This document shows, piece after piece, positions 37,015 to 46,331 of a stretch of 64,000 nt of DNA (positions within the stretch are counted from its first letter, which is position 1; each line of letters opens with the position of its first letter). The notes under the pieces are model-generated. The model saw only the letters and a list, made by a program, of their open reading frames with translations, did not search any database and was not told the origin of the DNA. This DNA comes from Paraburkholderia sabiae (lineage in GTDB: Bacteria; Pseudomonadota; Gammaproteobacteria; Burkholderiales; Burkholderiaceae): assembly GCF_030412785.1 (NCBI RefSeq), contig NZ_CP125295.1, forward strand, positions 5,270,001 through 5,334,000, written 5' to 3'. Made by a program: the position numbers and the translations under genes.

Positions 37015-37135
37015 GTCATCGTTTCACTAGCAGAACAATCCATTGCGACAGACGGCCTGTTACGGCCAAAAGCGGTCCATATAATAGCCCTATGTTTCAG
37101 AAACAGTGCTATTCCCCATTTTTCGAGGTGATTTG

Positions 37136-38008
37136 ATGAGCGCGACCCGCACGATCGAACGCACGTATCCGTCCGTACGCACGGTTGAGGGCGGCGGTTT
37201 CGTCGTCCACCGGCCGTTTCCGACCCGCATGCTGATGGATTTCGACCCGTTTCTGCTGCTCGACGAAATGGGCCCCGTCGACTACGCGCCCGGCGAGGCG
37301 AAAGGCGCGCCCGATCACCCGCATCGCGGCTTCGAAACGGTCACGTATGTGCTTGAAGGCGAGTTCGGTCATAAGGATTCGGCGGGCCATTCGGGCACGC
37401 TGCGCGCAGGCGACGTGCAATGGATGACGGCAGGCGCTGGCGTCGTGCATAGCGAGATGCCCGATCCGTCGTTCGTCGCGACGGGCGGCCGCGTGCACGG
37501 CCTGCAGCTGTGGGTGAATCTGCCGAAGCGCGACAAGATGATCGCGCCGCGTTATCAGGAAATGCCGTCGGCGGGCATTCCCGTCGCGACCTCGGACGAA
37601 GGCAAGGTGCGCGTGAAAGTGATCGCGGGCGAAGCGCTCGGCGTGAAGGCCGCCATCGAAACGCGCACGCCCATTCTGTACCAGCATTTCACGCTGCAGC
37701 CGGGCGCGCGGATCGTGCATCCCGTGCCGCGCGACTATCGCGTGTTTGCGTATGGGTTGTCGGGCACCGGCTTTTATAGCGACGAGCGGCTGGAAATCGG
37801 ACCACAACAGATGATCGTGTTCGACAACGACGGCGACACGGTGACGATCGCCGCGGGCGACGCGCCGCTAGATGTGCTGCTGTTCGGCGGCGTGCCGCTG
37901 AACGAGCCCGTCGTGCGTTATGGCCCGTTCGTGATGAATACGGAAGACGAAATCCGTCAGGCCGTGATCGACTATCAGGCGGGTCGGATGGGACAGATCA
38001 CGCACTGA
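37136..38008 (+). CDS. Pirin-family bicupin protein
   Basis: The 290-residue protein has an N-terminal cupin carrying the metal-binding set [16 protein letters not shown] and [14 protein letters not shown] (His, His, His, Glu). A C-terminal cupin ends with a family-typical FVMNTEDEI block. Bacterial pirins include quercetin dioxygenases and redox sensors; which applies is unknown. The start at 37136 has GAGGTGA upstream and begins [11 protein letters not shown], as in family members. A stress-response role fits the OsmC gene just downstream. Confidence 0.88.
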   Translation: MSATRTIERTYPSVRTVEGGGFVVHRPFPTRMLMDFDPFLLLDEMGPVDYAPGEAKGAPDHPHRGFETVTYVLEGEFGHKDSAGHSGTLRAGDVQWMTAGAGVVHSEMPDPSFVATGGRVHGLQLWVNLPKRDKMIAPRYQEMPSAGIPVATSDEGKVRVKVIAGEALGVKAAIETRTPILYQHFTLQPGARIVHPVPRDYRVFAYGLSGTGFYSDERLEIGPQQMIVFDNDGDTVTIAAGDAPLDVLLFGGVPLNEPVVRYGPFVMNTEDEIRQAVIDYQAGRMGQITH

Positions 38009-38148
38009 GATCGCGGCGTTTTTTCGCGCGCCGACACTCAGCCGCGAAGCGCGGCAAATTCGTTCACAATAGCAATTCGAGCCGCGCGCCGCGTCCTGCG
38101 CCGCGCGGCGTCACCCGTTACGATTCAACGTCCCGCACAGGAGCGCGC

Positions 38149-38547
38149 ATGGCAGACACGAAGGTCACCGCACACATCGGCTCGACGAATTTTCAGGTGC
38201 TGTTCGACGACGGCGCGCACACATGGCTCGCCGACGAACCCGAGTCGCTCGGTGGCGGCGATCGCGCGCCGACGCCGAATTCGCTGCTGCTGTCGAGCCT
38301 CGGCGCGTGCACGTCGATTACGCTGAAGATGTACGCGCAGCGCAAAGGATGGCCGCTCGACGAAGTGCGCGTGACGCTGTCGATGCAGAAAGAAGGCGAC
38401 GGTACGGCGATCGATCGCCAGATCGTGCTGACGGGCAATCTGTCCGACGAACAGCAGGAACGACTCCTGCAAATCGCCAATGCATGTCCCGTGCACAAGA
38501 TCCTGACCAATCCGATCTCGATCCGCACGGGCTTGGCTGTTGCTTGA
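38149..38547 (+). CDS. OsmC-family peroxiredoxin
   Basis: The 132-residue protein has the two redox cysteines of the OsmC/Ohr fold, in [22 protein letters not shown] and in [11 protein letters not shown]. It reduces organic or fatty-acid peroxides in the cytoplasm. The ATG is preceded by AGGAG. Its stop codon lies inside the first unit of a 12-base tandem repeat. It follows pirin at 140 bases. Confidence 0.9.
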   Translation: MADTKVTAHIGSTNFQVLFDDGAHTWLADEPESLGGGDRAPTPNSLLLSSLGACTSITLKMYAQRKGWPLDEVRVTLSMQKEGDGTAIDRQIVLTGNLSDEQQERLLQIANACPVHKILTNPISIRTGLAVA

Positions 38548-38577
38548 AACTGCGCTTGAAACTGCGCTTGAACCTGC
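38542..38577. repeat. Three 12-base tandem repeats across the osmC stop
   Basis: The unit GCTTGAAACTGC occurs twice exactly and a third time with one change (A to C). The repeat begins within the last codons of osmC and contains its TGA. Three multiples of 12 preserve the frame, so slippage would not shift the downstream gene. Confidence 0.85.
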
Positions 38578-38610
38578 GTGAACCTTGAGCTTTAAGAGGA
38601 AGCTGCCGTC

Positions 38611-39102
38611 TTGAACTTCGAACATCTCATCCAGATCAACGATCCCCTCAATCCGCTCGTCGAAACGATGACGCGCGAGCAGTTGTGGGAAGGTCTCGTG
38701 CTGCGCGCAGAGCAGCCGCAGCTGTTCGTGATGGGCCTCGATAGCTGCTCGATCCTCGCGCGCACCGAAAGCACGCTGGAGCGCGAGCTGCACTATGGTC
38801 ACGCGACCGTGCGCGATCACGTCACGCTCACGCCGAAAGAAAGCGTGCGCTACGACATCAACGCGACGGCGGACTATGTCGGCGGCTCGCTGACGATGAC
38901 GATCGAGCAGCCCGACGAACTGCAGCTGTTCCTGCGCTTCGAGTACAAAACGAGCCTGCCCTCCGCCGACGACAACACCGACCCGGATGCGCATCAGACG
39001 CAAGAGATCGTGAAATCGGCGTATCGCGAGTCGGATATCGATACCGTTCGGCTGATCCGCCAATACGTCAGCGCACGCAATACGCCCGACCAGCTGCACT
39101 AA
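38611..39102 (+). CDS. DUF1857/SRPBCC-fold protein
   Basis: The 163-residue protein begins at a TTG preceded by AAGAGGAAG. It reads MNFEHLIQINDPLNPLVETMTREQLWEGLVLRAEQP, the start of the DUF1857 (AtaL-like) family, with a SRPBCC helix-grip fold. The family has no firm function; homologues bind small hydrophobic ligands. It follows osmC by 64 bases and may be cotranscribed with it. Confidence 0.82.
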   Translation: MNFEHLIQINDPLNPLVETMTREQLWEGLVLRAEQPQLFVMGLDSCSILARTESTLERELHYGHATVRDHVTLTPKESVRYDINATADYVGGSLTMTIEQPDELQLFLRFEYKTSLPSADDNTDPDAHQTQEIVKSAYRESDIDTVRLIRQYVSARNTPDQLH

Positions 39103-39185
39103 CCGCCTGTGCGCCGACCGGCCTCGGTCGGCGCACACCCCCTCGCCTATCAAAACTTCAGATCGATTAATTCTTCAACCTTGTA

Positions 39186-39205
39186 AATGGGAATGGTTAT
39201 CATTT
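39186..39205. promoter_or_regulatory. Fur box upstream of hemP
   Basis: AAATGGGAATGGTTATCATT matches the Fur consensus in both halves with few changes. It stands 40 bases before the hemP ATG. Confidence 0.65.
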
Positions 39206-39244
39206 AGAATCAATCTAACGAATCGACGAACACTAACGGCAAGC

Positions 39245-39517
39245 ATGACGAACATGACGCGCTCTTCCACGCTCAGCCTGCGCCGCCCTGCAGCAGCGGC
39301 ACTCACGACCAGCCGTCCGGCCAAATCGGTGACGACGGCACCTGCGGAACGTCAGGCAGGCAACAGCGGCAATACGGCGCAAACTGCCGAGTCGGCGGAA
39401 CGCGTGCTGCGTAGCGATGCGCTGCTCCAGGGCCGCAGCCATGTGAGCATCGTGCATAACGGCGAGACGTATCAGCTGCGCGCCACGCGATTGGGCAAGC
39501 TGATTCTGACGAAGTAA
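39245..39517 (+). CDS. hemP: Hemin uptake protein HemP/HmuP
   Basis: The 90-residue protein's C-terminal third, RVLRSDALLQGRSHVSIVHN and then GETYQLRATRLGKLILTK, is the HemP domain. In beta-proteobacteria HmuP helps activate expression of haem uptake genes. The N-terminal 50 residues are low-complexity (Ser/Thr/Ala) and not part of the domain, giving a longer form than the usual 55-65 residues. No haem receptor or hmu genes follow, so it is separated from its usual operon. Confidence 0.88.
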   Translation: MTNMTRSSTLSLRRPAAAALTTSRPAKSVTTAPAERQAGNSGNTAQTAESAERVLRSDALLQGRSHVSIVHNGETYQLRATRLGKLILTK

Positions 39518-39539
39518 GGATGCAGTAGTACCGGGTATT

Positions 39540-39660
39540 GTGGGGACCACCTCCCAGAGAGGTGTTGGGCACTAGCCAGCCACGACGGCTTGCACGCGAG
39601 ATCTAGACCCCTTCGTGCAGACACCAAGCCAGCCGTCGAAGCAAGCCACGCCGCTTTTTT
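39540..39660 (+). ncRNA. Candidate structured RNA or structured DNA element after hemP
   Basis: Two local foldings are visible. CACCTC (39548-39553) pairs with GAGGTG (39559-39564) around a 5-base loop. Then CGACGGCT (39583-39590) pairs with AGCCGTCG (39631-39638), enclosing TGCACG (39591-39596) with CGTGCA (39614-39619). A six-T run ends at 39660. It contains no coding frame of note. It could be a small RNA or a mobile palindromic element. I considered Betaproteobacteria toxic small RNA but cannot confirm the motif. The strand is uncertain. Confidence 0.35.
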
Positions 39661-39717
39661 GGTTCTCACCACAACGTGTGCGCATGAATCGCGCGACGTT
39701 TGACGAATGACGAAACG

Positions 39718-39756
39718 AAGCCGTGCAGATGAAACCATCTGCACGGCTTCTGTCTT
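39718..39756. terminator. Hairpin terminator between hemP and the GlcG-like gene
   Basis: A perfect 14-base stem (AAGCCGTGCAGATG with CATCTGCACGGCTT) and an AAAC loop, followed on the plus strand by CTGTCTTTT. It separates two convergent transcripts and probably serves both. Confidence 0.82.
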
Positions 39757-39793
39757 TTGCGGCGGCCAGCTGTACAAGCAACCGCGTGCGATA

Positions 39794-40201
39794 TCAGTGC
39801 AACACGAGTGCCGCGATGCCCGCGCGCGCGATCGCCGTGTCCTGCTCCGACTTCACGCCCGACACGCCGATTGCGCCCACCGTCTCGCCTTCCACGACGA
39901 TCGGCACGCCGCCCTCCACCATCGCGGCGAGCGGCGCGCTTAGAAACGCAATGCGCCCCTGCTTGATGATGTCTTCGTAGACCTTGGTCTCGCGACGCCC
40001 GAGCGCCGCCGTGCGCCCTTTCGCGGTCGCCATGTCGACCGTGCTGGGCGCAGCGCCGTCCATTCGATGCAGATAGAGGAGGTGACCGCCATCGTCGAGG
40101 ATGGCGACAGTGACGGTCCAGTGATTCGCCGCCGCATGCGCTTCGGCTGCGGCGGCCATGGAGCGGACGTCTTCGTCGGTCAATACGGGTTTGGTTCTCA
40201 C
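39794..40201 (-). CDS. GlcG/HbpS-family protein
   Basis: The 135-residue protein of the GlcG/HbpS fold reads MAAAAEAHAAANHWTVTVAILDDGGHLLYLHRMDGA, then ATAKGRTAALGRRETKVYED and GGVPIVVEGETVGAIGVSG. The family includes the haem-degrading, haem-binding HbpS, and GlcG of unknown function. The iron neighbourhood (hemP, ftr) makes the haem role attractive. No signal peptide is seen, so it would be cytosolic. The family is firm; the role is inference. Confidence 0.86.
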   Translation of the reverse strand: MRTKPVLTDEDVRSMAAAAEAHAAANHWTVTVAILDDGGHLLYLHRMDGAAPSTVDMATAKGRTAALGRRETKVYEDIIKQGRIAFLSAPLAAMVEGGVPIVVEGETVGAIGVSGVKSEQDTAIARAGIAALVLH

Positions 40202-40238
40202 AGGCGCCTCGCGTAGTCAGTACGCGGCGCGCCGCCGA

Positions 40239-41648
40239 TCAGTGTGCCGGCCAGTACCAGAACATCAGCCACCACGCGCTATCGACGACGGCCAGTGCTG
40301 CCATGAACCATACCATCGACAGCCCGCGCTGGAAAACCCGTGCCGAATAGCGGCCCGTCACCAGCCACGCGAGCCACGCGCTCCACGCATTTGCGATCAC
40401 GAGAATCGCGATACGCACGTCCGACGCCCAGTCGAGCGGCACATGCTCGGCCTTGAGCAGCGACAGCGTCGTCGCCGACAGACCGAGGAACACGCCCGTG
40501 CCCGCGATCGGAATCAGCGCCTGCGCGAGATGATGCAGGCGCGTCATGTTGAAGCGGCCCAGCACGCGTGTCGCGCCCGCCAGCAGCGCCAGCAGCGCCG
40601 TGCCGTAGACCGCGCCCGTCGCGAGGATGTAGGCGATGATCATCGTGCCGTCGAGCCACGAGAACACGTCGTTCTGTTCGGGGTAATGCGTGAACAGGAA
40701 CCACGGCGCGTTCGTGTCGAGCGGCCACATGATGTCGTGATCGATGAGCCACGTCGCGAGCGACTGCTTGACGTCGATGAACCACGGCGAGCCCGTCCAG
40801 TGGAACGCGCCGATCGCGATGCCGAGCAGGCCGTACAGAATCAGCGCCGTGTCCCACGCGCTCGCCTGCTTGTCGCCGAGATCCACGACTTCCGACGACG
40901 GCTTGCGCCACGTCAGCGCAATCGCGTCGCGGTGCCCGCTGCAACGGCCGCACATATGACACGCCGACGCGCCCTTCATGTTGCGCAACGGCACGAGCGG
41001 CGCGCAGTTGATCGGGATCACGCGATGCCCGTGCTCGCCTTCCTTGTACGAGCGGCGCCACGCTTCCTCGTCGACCTTGTAGTGGAACGGCGCGAGACGC
41101 GCCAGAAGCGAAAATACCCCGTTGACGGGGCACAGGTATTTACACCAGACGCGCTTCTCTCGACCGTATAGCAATCCGATGATGATCGCGGCGAAGGTCG
41201 ATCCGCCTAAGACTAGTAAGACTGCTTTCGGATATTGATAGACGCTGACCATCTGGCCGTAGATCGTCGTCAGACCGAATGCGACGAATGGCCAGCCGCC
41301 CCAGCGCATCCAGCGCGGAATCGCCCAGCCTCGTCCATATTTGCTCGCGAACTCCGCGAGCGCGCCTTCGGGGCACAGCACGCCGCACCATACGCGGCCG
41401 AGCATCACCATCGACAGCAGCACGAACGGCCACCAGATGCCCCAGAACACGAACTGCGCGGCTAGCGTCAGGTTGTTCCACAGATGCGCCGTGTCGCCCG
41501 GCAGTTCGGTGAACGCGGGCACGAGAATCAGAAATGCATAGACGCCAACGACGACCCACTGGATGCCGCGGATGACAGCGCCGTGGCGCTGCATCCAGTG
41601 GCCGGCTTCTGCAAGCCGGCTGCGGCGGGTTGCAACTGCACTGCTCAT
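40239..41648 (-). CDS. ftrD: FtrD, polyferredoxin-like membrane electron carrier
   Basis: The 469-residue inner-membrane protein of the NapH/FixG type has several helices and [4Fe-4S] motifs (VLCPEGALAEF after CG, CKYLCPVNGVF, and HMCGRCSGHRD). In Bordetella, Brucella and Burkholderia FtrD works with the FTR1 permease FtrC, probably passing electrons during ferrous iron transport. The start at 41648 overlaps the ftrC stop by ATGA; any longer frame is a shadow of ftrC. It is the last gene of the ftrABCD operon. Confidence 0.9.
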   Translation of the reverse strand: MSSAVATRRSRLAEAGHWMQRHGAVIRGIQWVVVGVYAFLILVPAFTELPGDTAHLWNNLTLAAQFVFWGIWWPFVLLSMVMLGRVWCGVLCPEGALAEFASKYGRGWAIPRWMRWGGWPFVAFGLTTIYGQMVSVYQYPKAVLLVLGGSTFAAIIIGLLYGREKRVWCKYLCPVNGVFSLLARLAPFHYKVDEEAWRRSYKEGEHGHRVIPINCAPLVPLRNMKGASACHMCGRCSGHRDAIALTWRKPSSEVVDLGDKQASAWDTALILYGLLGIAIGAFHWTGSPWFIDVKQSLATWLIDHDIMWPLDTNAPWFLFTHYPEQNDVFSWLDGTMIIAYILATGAVYGTALLALLAGATRVLGRFNMTRLHHLAQALIPIAGTGVFLGLSATTLSLLKAEHVPLDWASDVRIAILVIANAWSAWLAWLVTGRYSARVFQRGLSMVWFMAALAVVDSAWWLMFWYWPAH

Positions 41649-42490
41649 GCCGCGCGCCCTGCTGTCTGCTGCGCCGGAGCGCGCTTCGAACGGCGGATCA
41701 GGAACCACACGACAGCCCAGTACAGCGCATACGTGATCAGGTTCATCAGCGCGGGATGCGCGCGGTAACCCGTGAGCGTCGCGACGAGCGAGCCGAACGT
41801 GCTCGAGTCGTCGAGAATCATCGACGTATTCCACACGCGATCGAGGATCGTCGGCAGGATTTCCTTGTCGATCAGCTTGTCGACACCCGTCTGGAACAGA
41901 CCCGCGCCGAGGAACAGCAGCATGATTTCGGTGACGCGGAAGAAGAGCCGCCACGAGAAAATCTTGCCGCCCAGCTGCAGCAGGTAGAAGGTGGCGAACG
42001 CAAGCGCGAGGCCGATCAGCACGGCCACGATCTGGCTCGTCTCGACATGGCCCGACTGGCCGAAGCCGAGGCCGTACAGAAAGATCACCGTCTCGCTGCC
42101 TTCACGCGCGATCGCCAGCGCGACCAGCACGGCGATGCTCCACCAACTCGCGCTTTGCGTGCTCTTCTTTAGCGACTGTTCCATGTCGCGTTTGAGCGTG
42201 CGCCCATGCGACTTCATCCAGATCACCATCTGCACGATCAGAACGCATGCGACGAGCACCATCGCGGTCTGAAAATAATCTTGTGCATCGCCCGACAGCA
42301 CTTCGGTAAAGCCGACCAGCGCCGCGCCCAGACCGATCGCGGCCAGGATACCGGCGGCGACACCCGCCCACAGATACGGCAAACCGTGCCGCGCCTGCTG
42401 GTCACCGTTCTTCAGCCACGCGTACAGAATGCCGACGACGAGCAGCGCCTCGACGCTTTCCCGCCATACGATGAACACTACCTGACCCAT
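41645..42490 (-). CDS. ftrC: FtrC, FTR1-family ferrous iron permease
   Basis: The 281-residue inner-membrane protein has seven predicted helices and the two REXXE iron-passage motifs of the FTR1/EfeU family: WRESVEALLVVG near the start and AREGSETVIFLYG near residue 130. It moves iron into the cytosol after oxidation or reduction by its partners. ftrB lies 63 bases upstream and ftrD overlaps by 4 bases. AGGAGG precedes the ATG. Confidence 0.92.
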   Translation of the reverse strand: MGQVVFIVWRESVEALLVVGILYAWLKNGDQQARHGLPYLWAGVAAGILAAIGLGAALVGFTEVLSGDAQDYFQTAMVLVACVLIVQMVIWMKSHGRTLKRDMEQSLKKSTQSASWWSIAVLVALAIAREGSETVIFLYGLGFGQSGHVETSQIVAVLIGLALAFATFYLLQLGGKIFSWRLFFRVTEIMLLFLGAGLFQTGVDKLIDKEILPTILDRVWNTSMILDDSSTFGSLVATLTGYRAHPALMNLITYALYWAVVWFLIRRSKRAPAQQTAGRAA

Positions 42491-42553
42491 CGAAACCTCC
42501 TGCTACTTCAGTGGACGCCGCGCGTCCGAATTACGACTCGTGTTGCCGCGACG

Positions 42554-42889
42554 TCACTTGGCGACGATCACGCCCTGCGCCTGCTGATGAAAATCATCGA
42601 AAAACTTGTAGGTGCCGGGATCGAGCGGCGCGATCACGACCACCGATTCGGCGCCCGGCGCCAGAACCTTTTCCTTGCGCAGCTCGACGCTCTCGAATTC
42701 CGCCGCGCCCTTGCCCGTATTCTTCACTTCGATCCGGATGCGCTTGCCCGCGGGCACTTCGATACGTGCCGGCGTCAGCTTGCCGTCTGTCATTTCCAGC
42801 TTGAACGTGACGGCTTCCTCGGCAGCGTGCGCGCCGCCGACTAACGATGCCGCCATCGCGAACGCGGCAATCTTCCTGTTGATTCTCAT
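42554..42889 (-). CDS. ftrB: FtrB, periplasmic cupredoxin-like protein
   Basis: The 111-residue secreted protein has a signal peptide (about residues 1-23, ending GGAHAAEEAV) and a cupredoxin fold: GKLTPARIEVPAGKRIRIEV, FESVELRKEKVLAPGAE and GTYKFFDDFHQQAQG. Copper-ligand candidates are the late histidine and neighbouring residues. In the Ftr system it is thought to be a copper oxidase-like partner for Fe(II). The start at 42889 has AGGAAGG before it. Confidence 0.9.
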   Translation of the reverse strand: MRINRKIAAFAMAASLVGGAHAAEEAVTFKLEMTDGKLTPARIEVPAGKRIRIEVKNTGKGAAEFESVELRKEKVLAPGAESVVVIAPLDPGTYKFFDDFHQQAQGVIVAK

Positions 42890-42958
42890 GCACCCTTCCT
42901 GAAAATGCGGCGCGCTCTTACGCGCCGCTGACTGCATCAAGAGATCGCGATGCGGCGA

Positions 42959-43507
42959 TCAGTAACCGCCCTTCTTGCCGATGCCCGCGAACGTGAAGTC
43001 GTATTCGAGCGTGAACGGCTTGAACCACGGACCCACGCCCGTTTCCTTGTCGACGTGACGGCCGAACGCCATGTGGCCGGTTTGCATCGGCGGTTCGACG
43101 ATCAGCTTCAGGTGATACTTGCCCGGGCCAGCGAGCTTGACGTTGTCGCCGTAGTGCGGACCGTCGTCGGCCACCATCGCCATCAGATCGCCCTTCTGGT
43201 CGTAGCTCGAACCCGGCTTCGTCAGTTCGTAGCGCACTTGCAGATAAGGCATCCAGTCGCCTTCTGCGAAGCCCGTCGGATTCTTCTTGACTGCGTGGAT
43301 GTCGGCTTCCAGATGGACATCGGAATCCGACGCTTTACGCATCATGCCTTCCGGATCCATCGTGATCGGCTGCAGATAAACCGCGCCGATTTCCATCCCG
43401 CCCTGGATCTGCTGCTTGCCGATCGGATATTCGGCAGCCGATGCCGACATGACGGCTACGGCAGCGAGGGCAGCTACCCCGCCGCTCAGAATTGACGAAA
43501 CGCGCAT
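42959..43507 (-). CDS. ftrA: FtrA, P19/Tp34-family periplasmic iron-binding protein
   Basis: The 182-residue protein has a signal peptide (about 1-26, ending SASAAEYPIG). The P19/Tp34 domain follows, including GKQQIQGGMEIGAVYLQPI and a Met/His-rich metal site (MEPEGMM-type block and the PPMQTGHMAFGRH region). P19-type proteins dimerise and bind Fe/Cu at the interface for ferrous uptake. It is first in ftrABCD, with AAGGAG before the ATG and a Fur-box-like site about 150 bases upstream. Confidence 0.92.
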   Translation of the reverse strand: MRVSSILSGGVAALAAVAVMSASAAEYPIGKQQIQGGMEIGAVYLQPITMDPEGMMRKASDSDVHLEADIHAVKKNPTGFAEGDWMPYLQVRYELTKPGSSYDQKGDLMAMVADDGPHYGDNVKLAGPGKYHLKLIVEPPMQTGHMAFGRHVDKETGVGPWFKPFTLEYDFTFAGIGKKGGY

Positions 43508-43652
43508 TGAAACTCCTTTGATTTTTTTAGACTGAAGCAACGAAAAGCAGACTTCGGAAAGGCGCGTTGAAGCGGTCTCGCATGCGCGTGTTCTTCCCGT
43601 TCTTCGCGAACCGTCCGATGCCGCTCTCGCGAGTGCGAAAGCAGTAACGAAC

Positions 43653-43675
43653 GGTAATGCGAACCATTCTCAATA
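43653..43675. promoter_or_regulatory. Fur-box-like site upstream of ftrABCD
   Basis: On the minus strand the sequence reads TTGAGAATGGTTCGCATTACC. It has the GAGAATGGTTCGCATT core resembling Fur sites of this group. Confidence 0.55.
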
Positions 43676-43859
43676 CTTGAATCAGTTTATCACTGTTCAA
43701 AGGGAAGAACAAATGTGGAAACCTCGAAAGCCTTGCTGCAACAGGGTCTTACGGGGAGCTTAAGGGTAGTTGTCGGAACGGCAGCGCGTAGGCCGCTCCA
43801 GCTTCGGGCGACGCGCGCGGCGACAATCCGCCGCGCGTCGTGCCTTCCAGGCCTGCCGC

Positions 43860-45953
43860 CTAGTTCGTGCCCGTCAGATGATCGCCGACATTCGCGCCGA
43901 ATACGCGCTGACGCAGCAACGCGAGCTGATCCCGCATCTGAGCCGCCTTTTCGAATTCGAGATTTTTCGCGTGCTCCATCATCTGTTTCTCAAGCCGCTT
44001 CAGTTCCTTGGCGAGCTGCTTTTCAGACATGTCTTCGAACTTCGCACGAACCTGCTGCTCCTTCAGTTCGGCGCGTGCTTCGTCGACGTTGTACACGCCG
44101 TCGATGATGTCCTTGATCCGCTTAACCACGCCGCGCGGCACGATGCCCCGCTCCTCGTTGAAGGCCATCTGCTTCGCGCGCCGCCGTTCGGTTTCGTCGA
44201 TCGCGCGCTTCATCGAATCCGTGATCTTGTCGGCGTAGAGAATCGCCTTGCCGTTCACGTTACGCGCCGCCCGGCCGATCGTCTGGATCAGCGAGCGCTC
44301 GGCGCGCAGGAAGCCTTCCTTGTCGGCGTCGAGGATCGCGACCAGCGAGACCTCCGGAATGTCCAGACCTTCGCGCAGCAGGTTGATCCCGACCAGCACG
44401 TCGAACGTGCCGAGCCGCAGGTCGCGGATGATTTCCACGCGCTCGACGGTATCGATGTCGCTGTGCAGATAGCGCACCTTCACGCCGTGATCGGCGAGGA
44501 ACTCGGTCAGTTGCTCCGCCATCCGCTTGGTCAGCACCGTGACGAGCACGCGGTCGCCCGCGGCCACGCGCTCGTTGATCTCGGCCAGCACGTCGTCAAC
44601 CTGCGTGCGCGCCGGCCGCACGGCGATTTCCGGATCGACGAGACCCGTCGGACGGACCACCTGCTCGGCCACCTGCCCCGCCGTCTTCTTCTCGTAATCG
44701 GCGGGCGTCGCAGACACGAACACGACCTGGCGCATCTTGCGCTCGAATTCGTTGAACTTGAGCGGCCGGTTGTCCAGCGCGGACGGCAGCCGGAAGCCAT
44801 AGTCGACGAGATTTTCCTTACGCGCGCGGTCGCCGTTGTACATGCCGTTCAACTGGCCGATCAGCACGTGCGACTCGTCGAGGAACATCATGGCGTCCGT
44901 CGGCAGATAGTCGACGAGCGTCGGCGGCGGCTCACCGGGCGCGGCGCCCGAGAAGTGCCGCGAGTAGTTCTCGATGCCCTTGCAGAAGCCCAGTTCCTGC
45001 AGCATTTCCAGATCGAAGCGCGTGCGCTGTTCGAGCCGCTGGGCTTCGACGAGCTTGCCGTCGTTGTAGAAAAACTCAAGACGGTCTCGGAGTTCGGACT
45101 TGATCGTCTCAACGGCGCGCATCACGGTCTCACGCGGCGTCACATAGTGCGACGACGGATACACGGTAAAACGCGGAATCTTCTGACGCACGCGCCCGGT
45201 GAGCGGGTCAAACAGTTGGAGCGTGTCGATCTCGTCGTCGAACAGTTCGACGCGCACGGCCATTTCGGCGTGCTCGGCCGGGAAAATATCGATCGTATCG
45301 CCACGCACACGGAACGAGCCGCGCTGGAAATCGGCTTCGTTGCGGTTGTACTGCATCGCGATCAGACGCGCGATGACGTCGCGCTGCCCCAGCTTGTCGC
45401 CCGTGCGCAGCGTCAGAATCATCTGGTGATATTCCGACGGATTCCCGATACCGTAGATCGCCGACACCGTTGCGACGATCACGACATCGCGCCGCTCCAT
45501 CAGACTCTTCGTGGCCGACAGACGCATCTGCTCGATGTGCTCGTTGATCGACGAGTCCTTCTCGATGAACAGGTCGCGCTGCGGAACGTACGCTTCCGGC
45601 TGGTAATAGTCGTAGTACGAGACGAAGTACTCGACCGCGTTGCGCGGGAAAAACTCGCGGAACTCCGCGTACAGCTGCGCGGCGAGCGTCTTGTTCGGCG
45701 CGAAGACGATGGCCGGCCGGCCCAGCCGCGCGATCGTGTTCGCCATCGTGTAAGTCTTGCCGGAGCCCGTCACACCAAGCAGCGTCTGGAACGACAGCCC
45801 GTCCTCCACGCCTTCGACGAGCGTCTCGATCGCCGTCGGCTGGTCGCCCGCGGGCGGATACGGTTGATAGAGCCGGAACGGGGAGCCCTCGTACGTCACG
45901 AATTTGGATTCGTCGAGAGCGTCGTTGACTTCACTCAGATGATGTTCGGACAT
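43860..45953 (-). CDS. uvrB: Excinuclease ABC subunit B
   Basis: At 697 residues this is the standard UvrB length. It is the damage-verifying helicase of nucleotide excision repair. Walker A is GVTGSGKT (60-67). The beta-hairpin region is [21 protein letters not shown], the DEAD-type motif is LDESH, and motif VI is [10 protein letters not shown]. The C-terminal UVR motif ([29 protein letters not shown]) binds UvrC. No LexA box is evident upstream. It converges with nothing downstream; ftrA lies 350 bases beyond. Confidence 0.97.
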   Translation of the reverse strand: MSEHHLSEVNDALDESKFVTYEGSPFRLYQPYPPAGDQPTAIETLVEGVEDGLSFQTLLGVTGSGKTYTMANTIARLGRPAIVFAPNKTLAAQLYAEFREFFPRNAVEYFVSYYDYYQPEAYVPQRDLFIEKDSSINEHIEQMRLSATKSLMERRDVVIVATVSAIYGIGNPSEYHQMILTLRTGDKLGQRDVIARLIAMQYNRNEADFQRGSFRVRGDTIDIFPAEHAEMAVRVELFDDEIDTLQLFDPLTGRVRQKIPRFTVYPSSHYVTPRETVMRAVETIKSELRDRLEFFYNDGKLVEAQRLEQRTRFDLEMLQELGFCKGIENYSRHFSGAAPGEPPPTLVDYLPTDAMMFLDESHVLIGQLNGMYNGDRARKENLVDYGFRLPSALDNRPLKFNEFERKMRQVVFVSATPADYEKKTAGQVAEQVVRPTGLVDPEIAVRPARTQVDDVLAEINERVAAGDRVLVTVLTKRMAEQLTEFLADHGVKVRYLHSDIDTVERVEIIRDLRLGTFDVLVGINLLREGLDIPEVSLVAILDADKEGFLRAERSLIQTIGRAARNVNGKAILYADKITDSMKRAIDETERRRAKQMAFNEERGIVPRGVVKRIKDIIDGVYNVDEARAELKEQQVRAKFEDMSEKQLAKELKRLEKQMMEHAKNLEFEKAAQMRDQLALLRQRVFGANVGDHLTGTN

Positions 45954-46331
45954 GGAAGCGGCACCTCGGCCGGGAGCAAACGACTATTCTAGCGTTTTGC
46001 GAACGGGCGGGCTGACGGCTCGCCGGCTCTCGCGAAGGCTGCCGGCGTCCGTCCGCTGCCACGTTGGGATTGATGCAGCCGCGGCATGAAAACATCGCCA
46101 GATCGCTGTTTTCATTGCAATTAATCCGCGCGCCGGCCGCTCGAATGCCGAAAACCCCGGTGAGATTCGCTACAATGACACGTTGCGCGCCAGCGCGGCC
46201 GTTGGTCAGAAGCCTCATCGGAACCCGGGCCAGGATTTTCCGCCGCAAGTTCCGAACCCAGCCGCCTCAAGGTGCATACGGTTCCTAGCAGCATCCGAAG
46301 TCGTCCCTCTTTTCACTACTGCCGAATCATC
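45954..46331. other. Divergent intergenic region between uvrB and the aminotransferase
   Basis: These 378 bases hold the promoters of two divergent genes. A possible -10 element (TACAAT, 46170-46175) faces the aminotransferase, without a clear -35. No small gene or dyad is supported. Confidence 0.4.

Noticed and set aside
39540..39660. 6S RNA or SRP RNA
   Set aside because: The fold and conserved boxes of either RNA are not seen.
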